64,000 nucleotides of DNA from Dyella_D sp052115385 (GTDB taxonomy: Bacteria; Pseudomonadota; Gammaproteobacteria; Xanthomonadales; Rhodanobacteraceae): the NCBI RefSeq assembly GCF_052115385.1, contig NZ_JBFRGP010000014.1, positions 1 through 64,000 of the forward strand, written 5' to 3'. The translations under genes were made by a program, and so were the position numbers. Of the stretch, positions 25,962-35,380 are shown piece after piece (positions within the stretch are counted from its first letter, which is position 1; each line of letters starts with the position of its first letter). Below the pieces are notes generated by a model. That model had not been told where the DNA came from and did not search any database. It saw only the letters and a program-made list of their open reading frames with translations.

Positions 25962-27032
25962 TTACAGCTTGAGATAGATCCGCTTGCGGTCCATCGCCCA
26001 CATGATCGCCCACCACACAGCCACGAACGCGATAGCGTAAGCGAGCGATGCGATGTACGGACCTGCGAGAGGCGTGATCCACCCGGCGAAAATCGTTCGA
26101 TACAAGGGATCCTGGATGCCCAGGCCAGGCAGCAGGATCTGCATGAACTCCGAGCCCGCATACGCAGCCACCGCATTGACGCCGAAGCGCCGACCCCAGG
26201 CGGGCCAGCCGCGCAGATCCACCAGCAGGTGGAACAGCAGCAAGGCCAAGGTCGCCCAACCCGCCGTCCACAGCACGAACGACGGCGTCCACAGGTTCTT
26301 GTTGAGCGGTTGCAGCAGCGACCACATCGCGCCGAGCAGCACGCAGGCGGTGCCGCTCAACAGCAGCGCGCGACGGTCGCCAGCGCGCAGCCAGTGGCCG
26401 GCGCGCAAGCCAAGCAGGGTGGTGGCGATGGAAGGCAGCGTACCGAGCAGTCCCTCGGGGTCGTGGCCCAGGCCGGTGGCAGGGAAGTAGCGGTAGGCGT
26501 AATGGCCGAAGATGGCGGTGTCGGTGCGGCTGACGATGTTGTGGAACGGCTCCAGCGTGCCGCCGAATGCGAGCAGCGCCGCATAGCCCGTCAACAACAC
26601 CACGATGGCGCTCCACTGCGCGCGCCCGCTGGCATAGAGCTGAAAGGCAGCCACCGCGCCGAAGCAGATGCCGATCCGCTGCAGCACACCCGGAATGCGC
26701 ATATGCGCATCCGGCAGGATCAGCGCCGCGGCGACATGGATCAGCAGCCCCAGGCCGACGATGCGCAAGGCACGCACCATCGCCGCGCGCAGCAGCACGC
26801 CGCGATCCGCGCCCTGCTCCAGCCGCGGCGCGATCGACAGCGCCACCGACACGCCCACCACGAACAGGAAGAACGGGAACACCAGGTCGGTCGGCGTGCA
26901 GCCATGCCAATCGGCATGCTCCAGCGGCCAATACACATGGCCCCAGTCGCCCGGATCGTTGACCAGCAGCATCGCCGCGACGGTGCAGCCGCGCAGGGCG
27001 TCGACGGAAGCGAGGCGGCGGCTGGTGCTCAC
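25962..27032 (-). CDS. nagX: NagX-type membrane protein (heparan-alpha-glucosaminide N-acetyltransferase family)
   Basis: This is a 356-residue protein with about ten transmembrane helices and the family N-terminus RLASVDALRGCTVAAMLLVN. It continues HADWHGCTPTDLVFPFFLFVVGVS, the signature of the DUF5009/HGSNAT-like family. In Shewanella and Xanthomonas nagX lies in GlcNAc clusters and is thought to work at the inner membrane on chitin-derived sugars. The GTG start at 27032 overlaps the hexosaminidase stop (GTGA), showing translational coupling; the longer upstream frame runs into that gene. Confidence 0.88.
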   Translation of the reverse strand: MSTSRRLASVDALRGCTVAAMLLVNDPGDWGHVYWPLEHADWHGCTPTDLVFPFFLFVVGVSVALSIAPRLEQGADRGVLLRAAMVRALRIVGLGLLIHVAAALILPDAHMRIPGVLQRIGICFGAVAAFQLYASGRAQWSAIVVLLTGYAALLAFGGTLEPFHNIVSRTDTAIFGHYAYRYFPATGLGHDPEGLLGTLPSIATTLLGLRAGHWLRAGDRRALLLSGTACVLLGAMWSLLQPLNKNLWTPSFVLWTAGWATLALLLFHLLVDLRGWPAWGRRFGVNAVAAYAGSEFMQILLPGLGIQDPLYRTIFAGWITPLAGPYIASLAYAIAFVAVWWAIMWAMDRKRIYLKL

Positions 27033-29338
27033 GGTTTGCCGGTCGGGGTCAGGCTGGCGCGCTCGATGCCGTAGAGCGGGCCGGTGATGGGCGCGGTAAA
27101 GACCAGGCACAGATCATGCGCGCCCTGCTGGTCCGGCAACGCGGCGGCGAGCTGGAAGCGGCGCGGGCCGGACGGGTCCGGCAGCGGCATGCTGGCCAGC
27201 ACCTCGCCGTCGCAACGGTCCTTGTGCACCACCAGTTCGCCGTGCGCGGTTTTCGCCGGACGCGACACCACCAGCTTGGCCTCGTGCGCGAGCTGGAAGT
27301 TGCGCTCCAGCTGCACCGCTTCCACATGGATGCTGCCGATGCCGTCCAGGCGCGCTTCGGGATAACGCTGGCAGGTGTCGAAGATATTGATGCCGTAGGC
27401 GGGCGTCATGCTGGTGGCGTCCGGCATCGGCTGCACGCGCAAGCGGAAATCGCTGCCCGGGCAGTTGCGCAGCTCGGCGTTCTCGCGCGTCAGCAGATGG
27501 GTGGTATCGAGCACGCGCTCGCGCGGCGCGGACAGCGAATGGCCGCTGGCATCCACCGCAATGGCGCGCACGGTGCCCGGCAGCTTCACCTCGAACGGCG
27601 CCTGGTAGCGTGGCGATTGCGCGCTCGGTTCGCTGCCGTCCACGGTGTAGTGCAGCTCGCCGAACTTCGTCTGGTTGGCCAGCGTGACGCGGGCCTTGCC
27701 GGTGGCGAGCGCCGCATTGCGATCCAGCTCGATCGACGGTGCGAAGGCGCTGTCGGCATACGCCACGCCCTGCGCACGGTAACGCGCCAGCTGCGTCGGC
27801 AAGCGCGCCAGGAAGCCCTGCCAGTCGCGCGTGGACACCGGCGACCACAGCACTTCGGCCAGCGCCGCGAGGCGCGGGTAGATGGTGTGCTGCAGGTGCG
27901 CGTCGCTGGTGATGTACTCGGTCCACACATTGGCCTGCGCGCCGAGCACGTGGCGCGCCTGGGCGGCGTCGAGTTCCTTCGGCACCGCTTCGAAGGCATA
28001 GATGCTGGCCAGGTCCTGCACCGGTTCGCGGCCGGCGCCTTCATCGGCGCGGTCGCTCTGCAACTGGTTGAGATACAGATCCGGCGAGGGCGAAGACACC
28101 ACGTCGTGCCCCTTCTGCGCCGCCTCGATCGCGCCCTTGATGCCGCGCCACGACATCACCGTGGCATCGGCCGGCACGCCGCCTTCGAGAATCTCGTCCC
28201 AGCCGATCAGCCGGCGCCCATGCGCCTTCAGGTAAGTGCCCATGCGCGCGATGAACCAGCCCTGCAGCGCGTCCTCGTTCTTCAGGCCCAGCGCGTGCAT
28301 CTTCGCCTGCACCGCGGGCGAGGCCTGCCACTGGTCCTTCACCGCCTCGTCGCCGCCGACGTGGATATAGCGCGAGGGGAACAGCGCCATCACCTCGTCC
28401 AGCACGTGCTGCATGAAGACGAAGGTGGCGTCGTCGACGTTGTACAGATAGGTGTGCACGCCCCAGTCCACCGACACCGGCGGACGCTTGCCGGTTACGC
28501 CCAGCTGCGGATACGAAGCGACGGCCGCCTGTGCGTGGCCGGGCATGTCCAGCTCGGGAACGATGGTGATGTGGCGCGCGGCCGCGTAGGCCACCACGGC
28601 GCGGATCTCGTCCTGCGTATAGAAGCCGCCGTAGCGCTGCGGCTCGCCGTTGCTGCCGGCATCCGGCGGCGTGCGCCAGGCGCCGATGCGGGTCAGTTCC
28701 GGATAGCGCTTGATCTCGATGCGCCAGCCCTGGTCGTCGGTGAGATGCCAGTGCAGCACGTTGAGCTTGTGCAGCGCCATCTGGTCGATCAGCGCGCGGA
28801 TCTCGGCAACGCTCTGGAAATGGCGCGCGGAATCCAGCATCAGGCCACGCCAGGCGAAGCGCGGCGCGTCTTCGATATGCACGAAGGGTGCGGTGGGCTT
28901 GGCGTCGTCCTGGGTCAGCAGTTGCCATAGGGTTACCGCGCCGTGGAACAGGCCGTCGCCGTCGCGCGCGGCGATGCGTGCGCCGTGCGTGTCGACGTCG
29001 AGCACATAGCCTTCGGCCGGTGCGGAAGACTGCGTGTCGTGATGAAAGACGATGGCGGGCGCGCTGCCGGCCTTGTCGACGATGCGCAGCTCCACGCCGC
29101 GGCTGCGCTTGATCTGTTCGGCCAGCCAGGTGGCGGTGCGGCGGCTTTCGGCATCGCCGGCTACCAGCACGGTGTTGGTGTCGATGGCGAAGCTGCCATC
29201 GGCGCGGGCGAGCTTGGCGGGCAGCGGAATAAGGGATGGCAGCACGTCGGAGCGTTGCTCCGCGGCGAGCGTAAAAGATGGAAGGATGGCCAGTGCGGCC
29301 AGCATCAGGGTCCGGCCAAGGCGTAGTGCAAAAGTCAC
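27029..29338 (-). CDS. Beta-N-acetylhexosaminidase, GH20, exported
   Basis: It removes terminal GlcNAc from chitin oligosaccharides. This is a 769-residue protein with a signal peptide (LMLAALAILPSFTLAA), a GH20b N-terminal domain, then the GH20 barrel with the catalytic pair D330-E331 in HVGGDEAVKDQW and the LHWHLTDDQGWRIEI segment. A chitobiase-type C-terminal domain (LHYTVDGSEPSAQSPRY) and a further beta domain follow. The start is GTG 29338 or ATG 29305; the frame upstream runs through a REP repeat. It is coupled to nagX at its 3' end and lies downstream of the TonB receptor of the cluster. Confidence 0.93.
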   Translation of the reverse strand: MTFALRLGRTLMLAALAILPSFTLAAEQRSDVLPSLIPLPAKLARADGSFAIDTNTVLVAGDAESRRTATWLAEQIKRSRGVELRIVDKAGSAPAIVFHHDTQSSAPAEGYVLDVDTHGARIAARDGDGLFHGAVTLWQLLTQDDAKPTAPFVHIEDAPRFAWRGLMLDSARHFQSVAEIRALIDQMALHKLNVLHWHLTDDQGWRIEIKRYPELTRIGAWRTPPDAGSNGEPQRYGGFYTQDEIRAVVAYAAARHITIVPELDMPGHAQAAVASYPQLGVTGKRPPVSVDWGVHTYLYNVDDATFVFMQHVLDEVMALFPSRYIHVGGDEAVKDQWQASPAVQAKMHALGLKNEDALQGWFIARMGTYLKAHGRRLIGWDEILEGGVPADATVMSWRGIKGAIEAAQKGHDVVSSPSPDLYLNQLQSDRADEGAGREPVQDLASIYAFEAVPKELDAAQARHVLGAQANVWTEYITSDAHLQHTIYPRLAALAEVLWSPVSTRDWQGFLARLPTQLARYRAQGVAYADSAFAPSIELDRNAALATGKARVTLANQTKFGELHYTVDGSEPSAQSPRYQAPFEVKLPGTVRAIAVDASGHSLSAPRERVLDTTHLLTRENAELRNCPGSDFRLRVQPMPDATSMTPAYGINIFDTCQRYPEARLDGIGSIHVEAVQLERNFQLAHEAKLVVSRPAKTAHGELVVHKDRCDGEVLASMPLPDPSGPRRFQLAAALPDQQGAHDLCLVFTAPITGPLYGIERASLTPTGKP

Positions 29339-29368
29339 TGGCTGCGTTCCTCGTCGCTCAAGTCTGGC

Positions 29369-29452
29369 GTAGGTTGGGGTGAGCGCAGCGAACCCCAACG
29401 AAGGCACGTGTCCGGACGTCCGTTGGGGTTCGCTGCGCTCACCCCAACCTAC
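29369..29452. repeat. REP doublet, copy 4
   Basis: GTAG-headed inverted pair with the short inner stem (GAGC-GCA-GCGA in both arms). It lies between the hexosaminidase start and the TonB receptor stop, so it is inside a probable transcription unit. Confidence 0.85.
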
Positions 29453-29597
29453 AACTTTTCGGGGCTCCTCCCAAAGAAGGGCCCGGACATGCCGGGCCCA
29501 ATGGGGAGGTTGTTGCTCAAGTCTGCCACCTAAGCGGACGTCGCTCGACCAGGCGGTGGCACCGCCCCGCAAGGGCGGCTGTTCCTCGTCGAGCCAT

Positions 29598-29626
29598 CCC
29601 GGGCGCCTCCTGCGGAAGCGCCCGGG
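29598..29626 (-). terminator. Hairpin after the TonB receptor gene
   Basis: The 9-bp stem CCCGGGCGC/GCGCCCGGG with an 11-nt loop lies 13 bp after the receptor stop. A second hairpin, GGGCCCGG/CCGGGCCC, lies at 29479-29499. Neither is followed by a long T run, so they may weaken rather than stop readthrough into the hexosaminidase gene. Confidence 0.55.
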
Positions 29627-29638
29627 CACAGAGCACGA

Positions 29639-32392
29639 TCAGAAGTTCACGTGTGCGGCCAGCATGTAGCGGCGGCCGGTCGTGTACTTGTTCAGCGGCA
29701 TCGACTCGCTCTGCAGGTACTGCACGTACTTGGAGTTCAACAGGTTCATGCCGTCCAGGGTGAACGAGATGTTGTCGTTGAGCTTGTAGCCGATGGTCGC
29801 ACCCAGATCCTTGTAGGACCCGGTGGTGGCCGGCGGCGCACCGGCGATGTAGCCGCCGGCGAGGTAGGAGCTGCGCCAGTTGTAGGTCAGGCGGGCGCTG
29901 TACGGGCCCTTCTCGTAGTACGGGCTCAGCGAGTACGAGTTCTTCGAGCTGTACGGCAGGGCGCCACCGCTGTCGAGCGTGGCATCGGCGTAGGTGTAGT
30001 TGGCCACCACGCCGAAACCGGTGTCGGCAAACGGCTGCTGGTAGGACAGGCTCAGGCCCTTGACCTTGCCGCCACCGACGTTGCGCGGACGGCTGATGTC
30101 GTAGCCGCAGAAGCCATTGGCCGTGCACTGGCCATTGGCGACGAGGCGGGCGAAGGTCGCCGGGTCGTTGTCGTGCGCCGAGTTGTAGTGCTGCTCGACC
30201 GCCGAGTCGACGAAGATGTAGTTGGCGATCTTCTTGTAGAAGCCGGTCAGGGCCAGCACCGACTGCGGTGCGAAGTACCACTCCGCCGAGGCCGAGTAGT
30301 TATTCGACTTGTACGGGTCGAGCTTGGAGTTGCCGCCCGAACCGGTCAGCACCGAGTCGTTGAGGAATAGGTTGTTCACCTGCATGTTGTACGGCGCGCG
30401 GGAGATGACCTTGGCCGCGGCGAAGCGCAGCACCACGTCTTCGGCCACGTCGTACGACACGTTCAGCGAGGGCAGCCAGTTGTTGTGCGTGGTGGAGCTG
30501 GTCTGCCACCAGCCGGCCGGGGCCGGATACTGCGGCACGCCGCTGTAGTTGTAGCCGCTGCCGTCGTCGACGGTGTGCACGTAGCGCACGCCCACGTTGC
30601 CGCGGAACGGGCCGGAACCGAAGGCTGCCTGCAGGTAGGCGGCCGTGGTCTTCTCCACGATCTTCCAGGTGCCGTTGAGATAGGAACCCGGATCGTCGTT
30701 GCCGCCGTTGGTCGCACGCACCCAGGCCCATTCGGCATCGCGGTTGGGCTGGATGTGGCTGGCCGCGTCCGGCAGCATGCCGGAGAAGCCGCCGAGCGTG
30801 TCGGTGTAGCCGGAAGTGCCCAGCGCCGCCAGCGAGATCGGGCCGTTCGGACCGTAGACGTGCTGCTCCATGCTTTCTTCGTGGCGGTTGTAGCGCACGC
30901 CGGCCAGCACGGTGTTGACGATGCTGTCGAAGTCCTTGGTGAAGTCGAGCTGGGCGTAGGTGTCCTTGGCGTTGGCATGGAACACGCCGTAGTTGCCCGG
31001 CCAGCCGCCCATCCCCGGGGTGTCGCCCATGTGCCAGTTGGCCGGATTGCGCGCCAGGTTCGGGCTGTCGAACTTGAAGCCCTTGCTGATATCCCAGCTG
31101 TAGCCGCCGCCGTATACCGGCTCCATGGCCACCTGCGACATGTCGTCGTTGTTCGCCTTGCTGTAGCCCACGGCGCCGCCGATGGTCCAGCCGTCGCCGC
31201 GGTAGTTGCTCTTCAGGTCGAACGCGGTGGTGCGCACCACCGAGTGGCGGATATTGCTGTCCAGGGTGCCCTGGGCGATGTCGCCGCAGGTCGGGTCGTC
31301 GAGCTTGCCGCACACGTGGCCGCCGGTGACGATGCCGTTGCCGCCCTGGGTGAAGCTGGTGATCTGGCCGGGCGTGGCATGCGTGAACGGATACAACGAC
31401 TGGTTCCAGTTGTTGAAGTTCTCGCGGATGTACAGGGTGTTGAAGTCCACGTCCCAGTTGCTGGTCGGACGCAGCTGGAAGCCCAGCGTGACGGTGTCGC
31501 GCTTGCGCTCCTGCTGGAAGAACGCCGAGTTGATCTCGTCCGGCACCTTCGCATTGGGATTGAGCGAGCCGTTGGCGATGCCGGCGGCCACGGCCGGACT
31601 GCTGGCGTAGTCGGACACCGGGTGGTAGCCGAAGATCTCGATGCCCTGGCGGTTGATCTTTTCCTCGAAGTGCTGCGCCGAGGCGATCACGCCGAAGGTC
31701 TTGGCGTCGTTGTGCCAGCTATACAGCAGCGAGCCGGACGGACGGTGGTTCTCGGCCTGGTCGTTGTAGTTCAGGCTGAAGGAACCGCGCCAGGTGTTCG
31801 GCGCCAGGTCCAGCGGCTGCAGCGTGTGCAGCAGGATGGTGCCGCCCAGGCTGCCTTCGGTCAGGCGCGCCTCGGGGCTTTTGTACACCTCCAGGCGGCC
31901 GACGATTTCCGGCGCCAGCATGGTGAAGTCGAAGCCGCGGTTCGGCTGCGCACCGTACTGCCACGGCGTCTGCGAAATCGGCTGGCCGTTGAGGAAGGTG
32001 AGGTTGAGGCTGGGATCGGTGCCATCGATGCTGACGCGATCGCCCTGGCCGAACTGACGGTCGATGGTCACGCCCGGAATCAGCGCCATGGCCTCGGCCA
32101 CGTTGGTGTTCGGGAACTTGCCGATGTCCTCGGCAGTGATCGCTTCGACCACGGCATCGGCGTTGCGCTTGGTCTCCAGCGACTGCTGCAGGCTGGCGCG
32201 GATGCCGGTGACGGTGACGCCCTGCAGATCGACGGCCTTCTTCTGGTCGGCCTTCGATTGACTGCTCTGATTCTGCGCGTTCGGGTTCGGCGCGCTCTGG
32301 TTCTGCGTATTGGCGTCCTGAGCATGGATCGCGCCGGCCATACACAGGCTGGCGATGATGCTCGCGGCGAGCATTGTTCTACGGTGCGACAT
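29639..32392 (-). CDS. TonB-dependent receptor for chitin/GlcNAc oligomers
   Basis: This is a 917-residue outer-membrane receptor. The ATG at 32392 has GGGAGG upstream and begins a signal peptide (RRTMLAASIIASLCMAGAIHAQ). A Gln/Asn/Ser-rich linker is followed by VTVTGIRASLQQSLETKRNAD and AITAEDIGKFPNTNVAEAM. That plug type is usual in the large carbohydrate-type TonB receptors of Xanthomonas and Caulobacter. The barrel ends HVNF. It is flanked by glucokinase and hexosaminidase genes on the same strand. Ligand is assigned from context. Confidence 0.88.
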   Translation of the reverse strand: MSHRRTMLAASIIASLCMAGAIHAQDANTQNQSAPNPNAQNQSSQSKADQKKAVDLQGVTVTGIRASLQQSLETKRNADAVVEAITAEDIGKFPNTNVAEAMALIPGVTIDRQFGQGDRVSIDGTDPSLNLTFLNGQPISQTPWQYGAQPNRGFDFTMLAPEIVGRLEVYKSPEARLTEGSLGGTILLHTLQPLDLAPNTWRGSFSLNYNDQAENHRPSGSLLYSWHNDAKTFGVIASAQHFEEKINRQGIEIFGYHPVSDYASSPAVAAGIANGSLNPNAKVPDEINSAFFQQERKRDTVTLGFQLRPTSNWDVDFNTLYIRENFNNWNQSLYPFTHATPGQITSFTQGGNGIVTGGHVCGKLDDPTCGDIAQGTLDSNIRHSVVRTTAFDLKSNYRGDGWTIGGAVGYSKANNDDMSQVAMEPVYGGGYSWDISKGFKFDSPNLARNPANWHMGDTPGMGGWPGNYGVFHANAKDTYAQLDFTKDFDSIVNTVLAGVRYNRHEESMEQHVYGPNGPISLAALGTSGYTDTLGGFSGMLPDAASHIQPNRDAEWAWVRATNGGNDDPGSYLNGTWKIVEKTTAAYLQAAFGSGPFRGNVGVRYVHTVDDGSGYNYSGVPQYPAPAGWWQTSSTTHNNWLPSLNVSYDVAEDVVLRFAAAKVISRAPYNMQVNNLFLNDSVLTGSGGNSKLDPYKSNNYSASAEWYFAPQSVLALTGFYKKIANYIFVDSAVEQHYNSAHDNDPATFARLVANGQCTANGFCGYDISRPRNVGGGKVKGLSLSYQQPFADTGFGVVANYTYADATLDSGGALPYSSKNSYSLSPYYEKGPYSARLTYNWRSSYLAGGYIAGAPPATTGSYKDLGATIGYKLNDNISFTLDGMNLLNSKYVQYLQSESMPLNKYTTGRRYMLAAHVNF

Positions 32393-32504
32393 GTAAACCT
32401 CCCTCAAAGGCTTATGTGTTCCAGGCGAGCAGACGGCCTCGCATGGAGTGACAGGCTGGGCCGTGGCCCCCCGGATACGTCGTTGCGTTACAACTCTTTG
32501 GCGT

Positions 32505-33611
32505 TCATTGCCTGGTTGCCTCCCCCGTCGGCGCATGGCCGTCCAGGTACATGCCAGCGGCGCCGATGACGCCGAGCTGGCCGTGTTCCATCAGGCGCAC
32601 GGGCACTTGCTGCAAGAAGGCCCGCATCACGCCCTTGTTGAAGAAGCGCTCGCGGAAACTGCTGGCCAGCAGCACCTCGCGGATCTGCGGCAGGATGCCG
32701 CCAGCGAGAAACACGCCGCCGCGCGCGCCGTAAAGCAGGGTGAGATCGCCGACGAAGCTGCCGAGCAGGCCGCAGAACACGTCCAGCGCCTCCACCGCCG
32801 CGGCATCGCTGGCCTCCAGCGCGGCGCGGGTGACGTCGCTGGGCTTGGCCAGCAGCGGTGCCTGACGGCGCAGCACGCACAGCGCGCGATACAGATTCAA
32901 CAGGCCCGGACCGGACAGCGCATGCTCGAACGACACATACGGCCGCTCGCCCGAAAGCACGCGCAGGATCTCGATCTCGCGGTCGTTGCCCGGCGACAGG
33001 GCGATCTGCCCGGCCTCGGTCGGCAGCACCGTGGCGTGCGGCTTGCCCGGCAGCAGCACCGCCGAACCCAGGCCCGTGCCCGGCCCCATCACCAGCACCG
33101 GACCGGCGCCGCCGGCGGTCTGCGCCTCGATCACCGGCGTGGTGTCGGCCTGGACCAGGAACTGGGTGGCGTAGGCCACCGCTTCGAAATCGTTGACCAC
33201 GGCCAGCTGCTGTATCCCTAAGCTGTCGCGGATATCGCGGATGGATACCGGCCAGGGCAGGTTGTCGTTGACGATGGCGTCGCCCAGCACATAGCCGGCG
33301 CTGGCCACGGCGCACTGGTCCACGTGCACGCTGCCGCCGAGCTGGCTGACGAAATCCTTGAGCACGGCGGTAAGGCTGGGCCATTCCGCGCAGGCATAGC
33401 GGTGGTACTGCAGCACGGTGACCGGCCGCGCACCGTCCGGGCGCTGGCTGACCAGCCCGATCCGCGCATGGGTGCCACCGACATCCGCCGCAAGCAAAGG
33501 CGCGCCCTGCGAGGCACCCTTCAGCCCGACACCCTGGTTGGCCAGTTCCGCCACGAGCCCTCCCCTTTTCACGCCCGTTTCCACGCCCGTCTTCACGTTC
33601 GACGCGGTCAT
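32505..33611 (-). CDS. glk: Glucokinase-family sugar kinase of the GlcNAc cluster
   Basis: This is a 368-residue kinase of the Glk branch of the ASKHA fold. The phosphate-1 motif AADVGGTHARIGLV (D43) and adenosine segment VMGPGTGLGSAVLL are visible. Adjacent LPTEAGQIALSP is the Glk sugar-binding region. The N-terminus has about 35 extra residues ahead of the usual start; downstream GTG codons exist, so the start is uncertain. Its place beside nagP, nagA and nagB-II suggests it phosphorylates GlcNAc and/or glucose. An operator overlaps the -35 of its promoter. The receptor gene follows after 112 bp. Confidence 0.87.
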   Translation of the reverse strand: MTASNVKTGVETGVKRGGLVAELANQGVGLKGASQGAPLLAADVGGTHARIGLVSQRPDGARPVTVLQYHRYACAEWPSLTAVLKDFVSQLGGSVHVDQCAVASAGYVLGDAIVNDNLPWPVSIRDIRDSLGIQQLAVVNDFEAVAYATQFLVQADTTPVIEAQTAGGAGPVLVMGPGTGLGSAVLLPGKPHATVLPTEAGQIALSPGNDREIEILRVLSGERPYVSFEHALSGPGLLNLYRALCVLRRQAPLLAKPSDVTRAALEASDAAAVEALDVFCGLLGSFVGDLTLLYGARGGVFLAGGILPQIREVLLASSFRERFFNKGVMRAFLQQVPVRLMEHGQLGVIGAAGMYLDGHAPTGEATRQ

Positions 33612-33666
33612 GCCGACGTCATGCTGTTGTCACAGCCCCCGATGGAGTCGGAATATGGGAGCGCAA

Positions 33667-33680
33667 TGACAACGTTGTCA
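33667..33680. promoter_or_regulatory. LacI-family operator, glk side
   Basis: The site is TGACAACGTTGTCA, a perfect 14-bp palindrome with the central CG typical of LacI-family operators. It overlaps the -35 hexamer of the leftward promoter. The likely ligand is the LacI-type protein encoded at 35381-36484. Confidence 0.75.
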
Positions 33681-33900
33681 ACTGGTCGAATTTCCTAGAC
33701 CCGCACTGACGTTCCCGCGACGCAGCAAACACCTCGCCATAACGCGGCCGGCGGCCGGCCCGAAAGCCCACCGAGCCGCTTGGTTACGCCACTTAGCACG
33801 GTTTTTGCCGGGTCCAGAACGGGCATGCCGCGGCGCGCCATGGCCGGGCGAAAGGCGGAATGACCCGGCTGGCTCCCAGGTGACCTGTCCGGAGCGCCGA

Positions 33901-33914
33901 TTGACAACGTTGCT
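33901..33914. promoter_or_regulatory. LacI-family operator, nagP side (imperfect)
   Basis: The site starts TTGACAACGTTG, identical to the left half and centre of the glk-side operator; the right half is degenerate (CTA in place of TCA). It overlaps the -35 of the rightward promoter. Confidence 0.6.
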
Positions 33915-33993
33915 AGTTAGCGCCGATAAAACGACGGGAGGCGACGCGGCTCGCGGGCCGTCGTCGGCATCGGCACATTCGGGGAGTCACTAC

Positions 33994-35286
33994 ATGTCGT
34001 CCACAACACTCGCTACCGGCGATACGCACGCCCGGGCCTCCGGCCTGGTGCCGATGCTGATCATCGGCCTGCTGTTTTTCATCTTCGGCTTCGTCACCTG
34101 GCTCAACGGGCCACTGATCACTTTCGTCAAGCTGGCGTTCTCGCTGGACGACGTGAACGCCTTCCTGGTACCGATGGTGTTCTATTGCTCGTACTTCTTC
34201 CTCGCCCTGCCCTCGTCCGCGGTGCTCAAGCGCACCGGCATGAAGAAAGGCATGGCGCTGGGCCTGTTCGTGATGGCGATCGGCGCGGTGCTGTTCGGCC
34301 AGTTCGTCTCGATGCGCGTATACGGCGGCGCGCTCGCCGGCCTGTTCGTGATCGGCGCGGGCCTGGCCCTGCTGCAGACGGCGTCCAATCCGTACATCAG
34401 CATCCTGGGGCCGATCGACAGCGCAGCGCAGCGCATCGCCTTCATGGGCATCTGCAACAAGATCGCCGGTGCGCTCGCACCGTTCGTGTTCGGCTGGCTG
34501 GTGCTGAGCGGCATCGACACCTTCGACCAGCAGGTCAAGGCCGCGCCGTCGGCGGAAGCGCGCGAGGCGCTGCTCAATACCTTCGCCGCCAAGGTGCATA
34601 TGCCGTACATGGCGATGGCCGGGCTGCTGGTGGTGCTGGCGGTGTGGGTGCTGCGCTCGCCGCTGCCGGAGATCAAGCCTTCCGGCGCCAACAGCGAGAC
34701 CGAGATCGGCCACGCCAAGGGCAACCTGCTGAGCTTCCCGCACCTGTGGCTGGGTGTGCTGTGCCTGTTCCTGTACGTGGGCGTGGAAGTGATGGCGGGC
34801 GACGCCATCGGCACCTACGGCCAGGGCCTGGGTCTCCCGCTGGATGCCACCAAGCATTTCACCTCCTACACGCTGGTCGCCATGCTGCTGGGCTACCTGG
34901 CCGGGCTGGTGCTGATCCCGAAGATCATCTCGCAGCAGAGCTACCTGGCGGTGTCGGCCGTGCTCGGCATGATCTTCACCATCGGCGCCTGGCTTACCAC
35001 CGGCTATGTCTCGGTGGGTTTCGTGGCGGCGCTCGGCTTTGCCAACGCCATGATGTGGCCGGCGATCTTCCCGCTGGCGATCAAGGGCTTAGGAACCTGG
35101 ACCGAGGCCGGCTCGGCTTTGCTGATCATGGCGATCGTCGGCGGCGCGCTGGTGCCGCAGGCCTTCGTACACCTGAAACAGCACTACGACTTCCAGCTGG
35201 TCTTCATGCTGCTGATGGTGCCCTGCTACCTGTACATCCTGTTCTACGGATTGCGCGGGCACCGCGTGGGCCAGCACGCATCGTGA
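33994..35286 (+). CDS. nagP: N-acetylglucosamine MFS transporter, FucP/GluP family
   Basis: This is a 430-residue inner-membrane sugar:proton symporter with 12 hydrophobic segments. The FucP-family helix-1 motif LLFFIFGFVTWLNGPLI and the GLALLQTASNPYISILGP segment are diagnostic. The ATG at 33994 has GGGGAG seven nt upstream; the longer frame extends into the promoter. NagP carries GlcNAc across the inner membrane in Xanthomonas and Shewanella clusters, and the neighbours here are nag genes. It has a 57-nt predicted leader and is likely repressed by the LacI-type regulator. Confidence 0.9.
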   Translation: MSSTTLATGDTHARASGLVPMLIIGLLFFIFGFVTWLNGPLITFVKLAFSLDDVNAFLVPMVFYCSYFFLALPSSAVLKRTGMKKGMALGLFVMAIGAVLFGQFVSMRVYGGALAGLFVIGAGLALLQTASNPYISILGPIDSAAQRIAFMGICNKIAGALAPFVFGWLVLSGIDTFDQQVKAAPSAEAREALLNTFAAKVHMPYMAMAGLLVVLAVWVLRSPLPEIKPSGANSETEIGHAKGNLLSFPHLWLGVLCLFLYVGVEVMAGDAIGTYGQGLGLPLDATKHFTSYTLVAMLLGYLAGLVLIPKIISQQSYLAVSAVLGMIFTIGAWLTTGYVSVGFVAALGFANAMMWPAIFPLAIKGLGTWTEAGSALLIMAIVGGALVPQAFVHLKQHYDFQLVFMLLMVPCYLYILFYGLRGHRVGQHAS

Positions 35287-35380
35287 GGCTTTGCGGCGGG
35301 GCTGGCTGTCACGGCTCCGCCATCCTCACTGCAAGCTGCCGGGCTACGATGCCCGTACTGTTTCCCCCGGAGTTCCCGCG

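Larger units (their letters stand above)
33612..33993. promoter_or_regulatory. Divergent promoter region of the GlcNAc cluster
   Basis: Leftward promoter: TTGACA (minus strand, 33676-33681), 18 bp, CATATT (33652-33657). Rightward promoter: TTGACA (33901-33906), 18 bp, GATAAA (33925-33930). Each -35 lies inside a LacI-type operator. The roughly 210 bp between them hold no gene that I can see. Confidence 0.7.
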
